Source: ZC4RG30 sp963726085
GTDB lineage: Bacteria > Pseudomonadota > Gammaproteobacteria > Steroidobacterales > Steroidobacteraceae
Reading direction: 5' to 3'
DNA length: 64,000 bases
Assembly: GCA_963726085.1 (NCBI GenBank)
Contig: CAVSAR010000007.1
Location: 62,001 to 126,000, forward strand
Shown: positions 47,653 through 56,720 of the stretch, in pieces
Layout: the number at the start of each line of letters is the position of its first letter
How positions within the stretch are numbered: position 1 is the first letter of the stretch
Program-made: the position numbers and the translations under genes
Notes under the pieces: model-generated
Database searches by the model: none
The model's input: the letters and a program-made list of their open reading frames with translations, nothing else
What the model was told of the DNA's origin: nothing

Positions 47653-50199
47653 GTGAGTAGAAAAAATCGTTCGTTCCTCGTGGCCCTCCTTCCAGCATTG
47701 GTACTGGCCAGCGTGTCTGCTGTCGCCGCCACGAAATGGTCTGATCCTGCAAGCTGGCCGAACAACAAGGTGCCGGCCGCAGGCGAGAAGGTCACCATCG
47801 GCAGGGACAAGGATGTTGTGCTCGACGTCAGCCCACCGGCGCTGGGCGGCCTGTCCATCGATGGCAAACTCACTTTCTCGGACAACGCTGACCTGGAACT
47901 GACCACCGAGTGGGTCATGCTGCACGGGGAGCTGACCATCGGCACCGAAGCCAGTCCCTACGCACACAAGGCGACCATCACGCTCACGGATAACGTGAAG
48001 GGTGAAGACGTCATGGGAGGTATGGGGGATCGCGGCATCATGATCGCGGGCGGTACCCTGAACCTGCACGGTGATCGCACCAATACGTGGACCAAGCTGG
48101 GCAAGACCGCCAAGGCTGGCAGCGATTTGATTGAAGTTTTGAAGGCAGCCGAATGGCGTGTCGGCGACGAGATTGTCCTCGCGTCGACGGATTTCGATCC
48201 GCGGCAGGCCGAGCGTCGCAGCATTGCCGCCATCAAAGGCAACAAGATCACGCTCGACAAGAAGCTGGACTACATGCACTTCGGCAAGATCACCTTCGAC
48301 GTGGATGAGCGCGGCGAAGTGGCCAACCTGACGCGCAACATCAAGGTGCAGGCATCGGCCGACGCGGAAACATCCTTCTTCGGCGGACACATTATGGCGA
48401 TGCCCTCCAGCCACATGTACGTCGAGGGTGTTGAGCTCAATCGCATGGGCCAGAACCTGACGCTGGCTCGCTATCCGATCCACTGGCATCTGGTCGGCGA
48501 CGCCAAGGGCCAGTACATCAAGAACGCCTCCATTCACGACACCTACAACCGTTGCGTGACCGTGCATGGCACAAACAACCTGCGTGTCGAGAACAACGTG
48601 ACCTACAACATCGTTGGTCACTGTTTCTTCCTTGAAGACGGCATTGAGCACGGCAATCAGTTCGTGCACAACCTGGCGATCCAGATCAAGTGTCATACGA
48701 GCAAGCCCTGCGTGCCGACCAATCTCGCCGCAAACGGAGACAACAACTATCCGTACGAGAAACGCCTGGAAGTCAGGAAGATCAGCTTTGCCGCTAAGGA
48801 CACCCTGCTGCCTTCGGACAACACGGTAGCGGCTTACTGGATCACCAATCCGGACAACAGCTTCATCGACAACGTGGCCGCCGGTTCCGAGGAGAATGGT
48901 TTCTGGCTGTCCCTGCCGGAGCATCCGCAAGGTCAGTTCGCGGGCACGGACCTCGCCAAGGCAATCTGGCCACGTCGCACCAAACTGGGGGAATTCAGGG
49001 GCAACGTCGCTCATTCCAACTTCGACGGGTTCATGTTCGACCGGAACATCGGTGTGGATAACACCTTTGGTCTGACCGGCAATTCGCACATGCCCACGGA
49101 AAATCCCGCTGACCCGAACAGCAAGGGCGTGGAAACACTGTTCGAGAATCTGACCAGCTACAAGAACCGCAATGGCGGCATCTGGGGCCGGGGCGAGGGC
49201 CACATCTTCCGCAACGCGAAGCTCGCCGACAACGCCATCGGGTACACGCATGCATCCGGCTCGAACGGCAAAGACCCCTTAACCTCACTGGTGGTTGATT
49301 CGCTGTTCGTGGGCGAATCCGACAACATCGGCAACCCTGTCACGCCAGAGGAAATCGCCTACAAGCGCAGCCTGCCGAAGCGCCTGATTCCCGACTTCCC
49401 GATCCGCGGCTACGAGTACTACGACTACCGTCACGACGTGGTCAACACCACGTTCGTGAACTTCAAGGACAACGACCGGCGCAAAACCGGAGCGCTTTCC
49501 TGGCTGATGTTCACGAGCTCCGGGGTCACCACGACCAACACCATCAAGGGTGCGAAGTTCGTGAATGCCAAGCCCGTGTATTTCCCGAAAATCGACAAGC
49601 GCTTCGACAACGACAACCGGGGTGGTGTGGCCTGGCGCACCGCGGTGATCCACGACCTGGACGGCTCGGTCGGCGGCAAGCGTGACTCTTATATCCTGAT
49701 CAACGACGGCGAGAACGACAGCGTTGCCACGGACAACACCTGCAAGATTCAGCCAACCTGGAACGCCGCCGTGTGTACGGGTGATGTCGGACGCCTGTTC
49801 ATGAACAAGCCCGGCGGCACCCTCGCTGATCTGGGTGCCGGGTCGCCCGTCACGCTGCGCCGCAATGGCAAGGACTTCAAGATCACGGGCAATCAGAGCA
49901 ATGTGCGCTCCGGTACCGAGATCGAGGTGAAGACCGAAAGACAGCAGGTTTTCCTCAGTGTGAGGGAAATGGACAAAGGCTCATGGGTCATGTTTGAGCT
50001 GCCAGGTTTCACCGCTGCCGCATCAGGGAAACAGCAAGACAGCATGGACGCCTTGCGCAAGGCGAACGAGACCTCGTATTTCAGGGACAAGGATGCCCTG
50101 TGGGTCAAACTGGTAGTCACCGATGCGGACTTTCAAGGCCCTGTTGTCGAACCGGTTGGCAAGTTGGTTGCCCAGGCCACCATGACGGTGAGCCGGTAG
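47653..50199 (+). CDS. G8-domain, CEMIP/TMEM2-like exported protein, copy 7
   Basis: Intact, 848 residues from GTG 47653. This start is chosen because the leader GGGGGTTGATGTC directly before it equals the leader of copy 5; a GTG at 47638 lies inside that leader. The signal peptide ends VSAVAA. The G8 domain has the VTIGRDKDVVLDVS variant. The beta-helix keeps all main motifs (YPIHWHLVGDAKGQ, GHCFFLEDGIEHGN, AAGSEENGFW, FPIRGYEYYDY, CKIQPTWNAAVCTGD). The hinge is very short (GGTLADLGAGSP). It is the only subfamily B copy with no frame break, and starts 16 bases after copy 6. Confidence 0.93.
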   Translation: MSRKNRSFLVALLPALVLASVSAVAATKWSDPASWPNNKVPAAGEKVTIGRDKDVVLDVSPPALGGLSIDGKLTFSDNADLELTTEWVMLHGELTIGTEASPYAHKATITLTDNVKGEDVMGGMGDRGIMIAGGTLNLHGDRTNTWTKLGKTAKAGSDLIEVLKAAEWRVGDEIVLASTDFDPRQAERRSIAAIKGNKITLDKKLDYMHFGKITFDVDERGEVANLTRNIKVQASADAETSFFGGHIMAMPSSHMYVEGVELNRMGQNLTLARYPIHWHLVGDAKGQYIKNASIHDTYNRCVTVHGTNNLRVENNVTYNIVGHCFFLEDGIEHGNQFVHNLAIQIKCHTSKPCVPTNLAANGDNNYPYEKRLEVRKISFAAKDTLLPSDNTVAAYWITNPDNSFIDNVAAGSEENGFWLSLPEHPQGQFAGTDLAKAIWPRRTKLGEFRGNVAHSNFDGFMFDRNIGVDNTFGLTGNSHMPTENPADPNSKGVETLFENLTSYKNRNGGIWGRGEGHIFRNAKLADNAIGYTHASGSNGKDPLTSLVVDSLFVGESDNIGNPVTPEEIAYKRSLPKRLIPDFPIRGYEYYDYRHDVVNTTFVNFKDNDRRKTGALSWLMFTSSGVTTTNTIKGAKFVNAKPVYFPKIDKRFDNDNRGGVAWRTAVIHDLDGSVGGKRDSYILINDGENDSVATDNTCKIQPTWNAAVCTGDVGRLFMNKPGGTLADLGAGSPVTLRRNGKDFKITGNQSNVRSGTEIEVKTERQQVFLSVREMDKGSWVMFELPGFTAAASGKQQDSMDALRKANETSYFRDKDALWVKLVVTDADFQGPVVEPVGKLVAQATMTVSR

Positions 50200-50216
50200 G
50201 TGAAAACTTCGGCCGT

Positions 50217-51212
50217 CTACTTGGCTAGCGGCTGATTCCCGACGATTGTGACGAATACGGTCTTGCGCTCAGACGAAATATAAATGCGCATCTGCGAGAG
50301 CAAATCGATGCCGAGGTTGAATGGCACCACATTGAGGCAGCTTTCATAGCCTATTGCGCCGTTCATTCCTGCGGTGCCGGTGAGCTTGCATTTGCCTGGG
50401 CGCAACTGAACTGTTGTATCTGATATCCCGAGCCCCGGACCGGTCAGCGACATGGCGTGGAATACCTTGCGCGGGCTGCCATCTCCCGAATCCACCACTT
50501 TTACATCCGCCGAGTTCTCATCAAAACCAAAGAACTCGCGCGCTACATTGGCGTCGATGGTCGAGTCGCGCACACCACTCAACATGCCTGCCTCCACCCT
50601 CTTGCCGTTCAGCTCTAGGGTGAACACGAGCGCGCCAGCCGCATCGAAGCGCATCGGAAGTTTCGCTGCATCCGCGCCCCAGTAAACAGGAGAGCGATTC
50701 ATGCAACGGAACGGTCTGAAAAGCTTCAATTGCCGCTCCGCAAGGTTCAGTTCCACGTCTACGTGCTGGAACAGCGTGGATCCGATCGTTCCGGCCAAAA
50801 GCCTGCCTTCCAACATCTGCGGACCCTTTGCGTCGGGTTGCGGACGGATGGGAGCGGCGCGAGCCGTGTAGCGGAAATCTCCAACCGTCATCCCTTCCAA
50901 CTTCACAAAGTGCGTTATGCCAGAAGAGAAATTGCCAGTGCCATTTATGCGCATTGGAGTCAGGCCCAATGAGTTGACGGCCGACTCCAACAGAAAGGGC
51001 AATCCCGATCCCATCGACAGCGAGAAATACACTTCCCGACTGCCGATGGTCGCTGGCAAATACACCCTGCCATCTGGCGCGATATGCAGACGAACATCGG
51101 CATACAACTCCGGCTCGCAGTCCGCGGCTTTGGCGGCGAACGACTGGGATAAGGCGAGTAGCAATGCCGCGCTATTGAGGATTGCTCGACCGACCTTGGG
51201 GTGCTTTATCAA
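50217..51212 (-). CDS. Exported retropepsin-like protein without the catalytic motif
   Basis: About 331 residues, started at TTG 51212, because AGAGGGAG lies just before it and a signal peptide follows (AALLLALSQSFAAKA). An upstream ATG at 51302 is the alternative. The fold resembles a two-lobed aspartyl protease of the kind seen in exported proteobacterial proteins (VYLPATIGSREVYFSLSMGSG, RLLAGTIGSTLFQHVDVELNL, RQLKLFRPF). The usual D-T/S-G is replaced by S-M-G-S-G in the first lobe and GVRDSTID in the second, so protease activity is doubtful. It lies between G8 copies 7 and 8, convergent with copy 7. Confidence 0.65.
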   Translation of the reverse strand: MIKHPKVGRAILNSAALLLALSQSFAAKAADCEPELYADVRLHIAPDGRVYLPATIGSREVYFSLSMGSGLPFLLESAVNSLGLTPMRINGTGNFSSGITHFVKLEGMTVGDFRYTARAAPIRPQPDAKGPQMLEGRLLAGTIGSTLFQHVDVELNLAERQLKLFRPFRCMNRSPVYWGADAAKLPMRFDAAGALVFTLELNGKRVEAGMLSGVRDSTIDANVAREFFGFDENSADVKVVDSGDGSPRKVFHAMSLTGPGLGISDTTVQLRPGKCKLTGTAGMNGAIGYESCLNVVPFNLGIDLLSQMRIYISSERKTVFVTIVGNQPLAK

Positions 51213-51362
51213 TGCGCTCCCTCTTTGGAATGCTGGCTCTCGCGACGATACGGCAGGACGGCTGGGGCTGGCAACACAGTGGTCAACAAAGGATGTTGTC
51301 ACTCTAATTACCGCTGGATTGCGCGGTTGTACTGCATCAGGTTATGAGTCTACATTTGTCGC

Positions 51363-51543
51363 ATGTTTTCAAGGCCAGCACGTTTTGTCGCATTAGCACT
51401 GACTGCCGCACTTGCAGTACCTGGACTGGCAGTTCCGCGCCAGAAGTTTCCCTCCAGCGGAACGTGAAGGGGCTGACGATCACGTTGGAGCCGCAGCCCC
51501 GAGACTTGCCGCGGCTCCTGTTTGACTTTCGCCGACCCGGTTC
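51363..51543 (+). pseudogene. Possible short exported protein or remnant
   Basis: An ATG at 51363 opens a signal-peptide-like start (SRPARFVALALTAALAVPGLA) that stops after 34 codons. One frame over, the coding-like sequence RNVKGLTITLEPQPRDLPRL continues with LLFDFRRPGS towards the end of G8 copy 8. This could be a small exported protein interrupted by one indel. Evidence is weak. Confidence 0.3.
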
Positions 51544-54238
51544 TTATCGGCTGACCGCTATACTGGCTTGCAGATCCGTTGGACGAACAATCGGCAACGG
51601 AGGCTTGGTCACGACCAGTTTGACCCAGAGGGCATCCCCGCCCCTGAAATAAGACGTCGCGTTCGCCTTGCGCAATGCGTCCATGCTGGGCTGTTCCGTT
51701 CCGGAGGCTGCTTTGGTGAAACCCGGCAGCTCAAATATGACCCATGACCCCTGGTCCATTTCGGCCAGACTGAGAGAGACTTCCTGTCTTTCGGTCTTCA
51801 CCAGGATCTCGGTGCCGGCACGCACAGTGCTCTGGTTGCCGGTGATGTGAAATTCCTTGCCATTGCGAACAAGCGCGATGGGCGCCTGCGGAGCAGGACG
51901 AGCGAACAGAGCGGCACGAGCGGCCGGAGCGAGCGGAGTGTCTGGACGATCTCCACCGATCGAAGAGAGCAAAGCGAACCGAGCGGTCCGAGTTTCGATA
52001 TCGACTGTGCGCTGGAAGTTCTCCTCTGCTGTCCGAGAGATTCAGGCGACCGACATCACCCGTGCACACAGAGGCGTTCCAGGTGGGATGAATCTCACAG
52101 CTGTCGTCAGTGACGACGCTGTCGTTCTCGCCGTCGTTGAGCATGATGTGGGAATCGGGGATGCCGGTCACCGAACCGTCCAGGTCGTGGATCGACAGGG
52201 TCCGGTAGCCCACGCCACCCCGGTTGTCGTTATCGAATCTGGAATCGATTTTCGGAAAATACACCGGCTTGGCATTGACGAATTTCGCACCGCTGATGGT
52301 GCTTCCGGTACTGACCCCCGCGCTCGTGAACAGCAGAAAGGAAAGCGCTCCCGTTTTTCTCCGATCGTTGTCCTGGAAATTCACGAATGTCGTGTTCACC
52401 ACATCATCGCGGTAATCATAGTATTCGTAGCCGCGGATCGGGAAATCCGGAATTCAGCGCTTCGGGCAGGCTGCGGCCATAGGCGACTTCCTCGGGCGTC
52501 GTGGGATTGCCGCTATTGTCGGTCTCGCCCACGACCAGCGAATCAACCAGCCGTGCATTGAAACCGTGCAGCTGCCGATGTCGCCAGCGGCCTGCGTCAT
52601 GCCAATGGCATTGTCAGCGAGTTTCAAGTTGCTGTATACGAAGAGGTCGCCCCGGCTCCAGAGACCACCATTGCGGTTCTTGTAGCTGGTCAGGCTCTCG
52701 AAGTGCGTCTCCACCACTTCGCTATCCAGGTCAGCAGGATTTGCCAACGGCAGGAACGGGATGGTGGCCAGACCGAAGGTGTTGTCTTCGTAGATGTTCC
52801 GGTCGAACATGAACCCGTCGAAGTTGGAATGGGCCACGTTGCCTCTGAATGCGCGCAGCGGCGTTCGGCGCGGCCAGATGGTCTTGCTGACTTCCGAATC
52901 CTTGAACGCGCCTTGCGGGTGTTCCGGCAGAGACAGCCAGAAACCGTTCTCGTCGGAACCGGCCGCCACATTGTCTATGAAGCTATTGTCCGGGTTGGTG
53001 ATCCAGTAGGACGCCACCGTGTTGTCCGAAGGCAGCAGGCGTCTTCCCGTGGAAGCTCATTTCCCTGTAGGCCTGACGATTCGCATACGTGGAGTCTCTC
53101 TCTCCGTTGGCGGCGAGATTCGTGGGCACGCAGTCCAATGTCGGATGACACTTGGTCTGGATTGCCAGGTTCTTGATGAATTCGTTGCCGTGCTCGATCC
53201 CGTCTTCGAGGAAGAAGCAGTGACCGACGGTGTTGTAGGTCACGTTGTTCTCGACGCGCAGGAAGTTCGTGCCGTGCACGGTCACGCAGCGGTTGTAGGT
53301 GTCGTGGATCGACGAGTTCTTGATGTACTGCCCCTGTGCGTCGCCGACCAGATGCCAGTGGATCGGATAGCGGGCGAGAGTCATGTTCTGGCCCATGCGA
53401 TTGAGCTCGACGCCATCGACAAACATCTTGCTTCCGACCATCGCCATGACGTGCCCGCCGTAGAAGGACTGTTCCGCGTCGGCCGATGCCTGGAGTCTTG
53501 ATGTTGCGCGTCAGCAGGCCGACTTCGCCGCGTTCATCCACGTCGAAGGTGATCTTGCCGAAGTGCATGTAGTCGAGCTTCTTGTCGAGCGTGATCGTGT
53601 TTCCGCTGATGGCGGCAATGTTGCGCCGCTCTGCCTGCCGGGGATCGAAATCCGTGGATGCGAGAACGATCTCGTCGCCGACGCGCCAGCCGGCAGCGTT
53701 CAGGACCTGGATCGAGGTGGCGCCGGCGTTCGCTGTGCTGGACAGCTTCGTCCAGGAGTTGGTCCGGTCACCGTGAAGATTGAGGGTTCCGCCCATGAGC
53801 ATGATCCCGCGGTCCACGCGGTCCGTCGTTCCACCCACTCCACTGATGTCTTCGTCTTTGACGTTGTCGGTGAGGGTGATGGTCGCCTTGCGGGTGTGAG
53901 GGGCTTGGCTTCCGTGCCGATCTCCAACTCCCCGTGCACCATGATCCACTCGGTGGTCAGTTCAAGGTCCTTATTGTCCGCGAAGCTGAGCTTGCCGTTG
54001 ATCGTCAGACCGTGCAGCGCCGGCGGAGCTGACGTCGAGGACCACTTCCTTGCCGGCGTCGATGGTGACCTTGTCGCCTGCGACGGGCACCTTGCGGTTG
54101 GGCCAGGTGGCCGGATCAGACCAGTTCGTCGCCTTGGCTCGCGCTCCAGGACTCTGGGCCTGCACGCGTGAATACGCCGACGAGAAGGAATGCCGAAAAC
54201 AGCGAATAAAGCACGACTGACCGATTTGCCTTGCTCAT
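51544..54238 (-). pseudogene. G8-domain, CEMIP/TMEM2-like protein, copy 8, with about eight indels
   Basis: Starts ATG 54238. The coding signal changes frame near 54165 (end of the signal peptide), 54022, 53903, 53492, 53040, 52570, 52452 and in the hinge near 51950-52020. Fragments together give the complete family: G8 domain (NWSDPATWPNRKVPVAGDKV), YPIHWHLVGDAQGQ, NRCVTVHGTN, GHCFFLEDGIEHGN, AAGSDENGFW, CEIHPTWNASVCTGD and the last domain (SWVIFELPGF, GGDALWVKLV, SIAVSR). Subfamily B, but inverted relative to copies 5-7. It carries an extra Gly-Val-Gly segment in the G8 domain (DEDISGVGGTTDRVDRG). Confidence 0.8.
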
Positions 54239-54570
54239 GACCCACCCCCGAACTTATGAAAATGCCCCCGAAACCAGCCTCGAGAGGATAGCGCGAATCT
54301 CCGGCGCCCTTCCACGACAGTCAGGCCTGTGATGCCGGATCTCCCTCACAAACAAGGCCCCCGGGGCAGGCGCCGAGGGCCTTGTTCAGTTCGCGAAAAA
54401 AAAGTACTCCACGTTGCGCAACTACGTGGAAGAGCTGGGCCGGGAAATGGTGCAGGGCGCAACCGTCCGCCCCGTCGGCTTCCGATACGACAGCATCACC
54501 ATCTGCGCGACGAAATGCCTATTCTTTGCGCCGCGAATCTTGCGGGCCGAGAAGTTCGGGTTGCGAGGAT
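54239..54570. other. Intergenic region between G8 copy 8 and argH
   Basis: It contains the copy 8 upstream motif and, at 54352-54385, a 9-bp inverted repeat (ACAAGGCCC and GGGCCTTGT) with a 16-base loop that may end the arginine operon transcript. From about 54390 to 54585 one plus-strand frame reads protein-like (KYSTLRNYVEELGREMVQ then GATVRPVGFRYDSITICA) but has no start and no recognisable family; it may be a gene remnant. Confidence 0.4.
54285..54295 (-). promoter_or_regulatory. Shared upstream motif, copy 8
   Basis: CGCGCTATCCT on the minus strand, 47 bases before the ATG, preceded by GCGCC at the same spacing as copies 3 and 4. The stretch GCCGGAGATTCGC between them recurs upstream of copy 5 (about 41860-41873). 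Confidence 0.5.
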
Positions 54571-55765
54571 TTATTTGCTCTTGAGAGTGCTGGCAACACG
54601 CCTATAGGCTTCTCTAAACGGAATCCCTTCCTTCAACGCCAGCTCATACGCCTGATCCGCCGCATGGATGGCCGGATTCACCTTGGTCTTGATCGCCGCC
54701 TCATCGAACACCACCTCGGCCAGCGCCGCGGCCATGATGTCCAGAGTCTGGCCACAGACGTCGATTCCGCGAAACAGTGGAAACTTCAGTAGCTGCAGGT
54801 CGCGCTGGTAGCCAGACGGTAGCTTGGCAAAGATACCCAGTGCCTCCATCAGGCAGCCGTGCGCGGTAGCCGTCCTTCCGCGCACCAGCTCAAACACATC
54901 CGGATTGCGCTTCTGCGGCATGATCGATGAGCCGGTGGTGAACGCTTCGGGCAGCTTCACGAACCCGAACTCCTGCGTACAGAACAGCAGCAGGTCGCTG
55001 GCGAGTCTTCCCAGGTCCTGCATCGTCAGTGTGATCTCGAACAGCAACTGGCTCTCGGCCTTGCCGCGCGAGAGCTGCACGGAGGTCACGGGCACCTGCA
55101 CGCTGGCGAAGCCCATTTCCTCTGCGGTTTGCTTCGCGATTCAGCTTCAGCGCCGGCGCGCCGTAACCGGCGGCCGAGCCCAGCGGGCTCTTGTCGATGC
55201 GGCGCAACGTGGCGCGCAGTCCTGCGGCATCGTCGCGCAATTCGTTGGCATAGCCACCGGCCCACAGCTTTACTGAGCTGGGCATGGCCTGCTGCATGTG
55301 GGTATAGCCGGGCAGGGCGATGTGTCCCTGCTGGTCGACCAGCACATCGAGCGCGGCGACCACTCGCTCCACGCCTGCGGCCAGCTCGTTGGCGGCATCC
55401 TTCAGGTACAGCCGCAGCGCGGTCAGCACCTGGTCATTGCGCGAGCGCCCCAGATGCACGCGGCCACCGGCGGGACCGATGCGGGCGGTCAGGTGTTTTT
55501 CGAGCGCCGTCTGACCATCCTCGTCGGCCAGCTCGATCTTCCACCTGCCTTTCTCATGCTCCATGCCGACGTGCGTGAGGCCCGCCTCGATGTTGATCAG
55601 GTCGCTTTCGATGAGCAGGCCGCGCGCATGCAGCATGCGGGCATGCGCGATGGAAGCGAGCACGTCGTACCGCACCAGCCGCTCGTCCAGCGCATGGTCC
55701 TCCCCGGCGGTGAACTGCAGCACGCGATCATCCAGCGGCGTGCCCTTGTCCCAGAGGCGCGACAC
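54571..55765 (-). CDS. argH: Argininosuccinate lyase, one indel
   Basis: Last enzyme of arginine synthesis, splitting argininosuccinate into arginine and fumarate. GTG start at 55765 gives SRLWDKGTPLDDRVLQFTAG. Motifs: HLGRSRNDQVLTALRLY, LPGYTHMQQAMPSS and the fumarase/lyase signature GSSIMPQKRNPD. The frame shifts near 55137 (LKLNR followed by QTAEEMGFASVQVPV in the next frame). The C-terminus REAYRRVASTLKSK is complete. About 398 residues if repaired, a bit shorter than the usual 450-460. It is the last gene of the operon, two bases from argB. Confidence 0.9.
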
Positions 55766-55766
55766 G

Positions 55767-56699
55767 TTATGCCTTTACACCGTGTTGTTCGGCGGGCGAC
55801 AGCGCCTTGGTGTCGCTGACGATCAGCGTGCCCATGCCTTCGTTGGTGAACACTTCGGTGAGGATGCTGTCGGGCGCGTCATAGGAGATCACGTGCACGC
55901 GGCGCACGCCGCCGTGGATGGCTTCCTCGATGGCCTTGACCTTGGGCAGCATGCCGTCCTTGATGGCGCCGGACTCGCGCAGCTTGGCCAGGCCCTTGAG
56001 GTCCGTGTACGAAATGATCGAACCCGCATCATTGACGTCGGCCAGGATGCCGGGCGCGCCAGTGCACAGGATCAGTTTCTCTGCGCCCAGCGCGGCACCT
56101 ATCGCGGCAGCAACGGTGTCCGCATTGATGTTGAGCAGCACGCCATTCTTGTCCGCCGACAACGGGCTGACCACCGGCATCAGGCCATTGTCCAGCAGCT
56201 TGCGCAGGACAGAATCGCCCACCAGGTCGATGTCGCCGACGAGGCCGTAGTCGACCAGTTCGGACTCGACCTGCACCGGTGCGCGCCGCGTCGCCTGGAT
56301 CAGGCCGGCGTCAACGCCCGAGACACCAACCGCATCGATGTCCAGTTCGCGGCAAATGCCCAGCAGGCGCGTGTTGATCAAGCCATTGAGCACCATGGAG
56401 GTGGCATCGATGGCCTTTTCGTCGGTGACGCGCCGGCCCTGCACCATGCGCGTGGGCACGCCCATGGCCTCGGTGACCTGCGTGAGCTGCGGCCCGCCGC
56501 CATGGACCATCACCACGCGGATGCCCAGGTAATGCAGGATGGCGATCTGTTCGACCAGCGCGCGAGTGGCCACCGGATCGCCGAACACGGCGCCGCCGGC
56601 CTTCACGACGAAGATCTTGCCCTTGTACATGCGGACATAGGGCGCAGCGCTGCGCAGGGCGCGGATGGTGGCGGACTTGTCGGAACTGTGCATGATCAT
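55767..56699 (-). CDS. argB: N-acetyl(or N-acyl)glutamate kinase
   Basis: 310 residues of the amino-acid kinase fold: the KAGGAVF and VMVHGGGPQL glycine loops, NADTVAAAIGAALGAEKLI and KDGMLPKVKAIEEAI. It phosphorylates N-acylglutamate, the second step of arginine synthesis. The N-terminus (SSDKSATIRALRSAAPYVRM) is of the type found in kinases fused or linked to NAGS domains, but no acetyltransferase domain follows. In the operon it stands between argF' and argH. Confidence 0.92.
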   Translation of the reverse strand: MIMHSSDKSATIRALRSAAPYVRMYKGKIFVVKAGGAVFGDPVATRALVEQIAILHYLGIRVVMVHGGGPQLTQVTEAMGVPTRMVQGRRVTDEKAIDATSMVLNGLINTRLLGICRELDIDAVGVSGVDAGLIQATRRAPVQVESELVDYGLVGDIDLVGDSVLRKLLDNGLMPVVSPLSADKNGVLLNINADTVAAAIGAALGAEKLILCTGAPGILADVNDAGSIISYTDLKGLAKLRESGAIKDGMLPKVKAIEEAIHGGVRRVHVISYDAPDSILTEVFTNEGMGTLIVSDTKALSPAEQHGVKA

Positions 56700-56720
56700 G
56701 TTTCTTCGATTCCAGGCAGG

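Noticed and set aside
26652..54238. Array regarded as a CRISPR-like or transposon repeat region
   Set aside because: The repeated units are whole protein-coding genes; no transposase, terminal inverted repeats or short regular spacers were seen.
54390..54585. Plus-strand protein-like frame between copy 8 and argH
   Set aside because: No start codon with a ribosome site and no recognisable family; it also overlaps the argH end. Kept only as a note in the intergenic entry.
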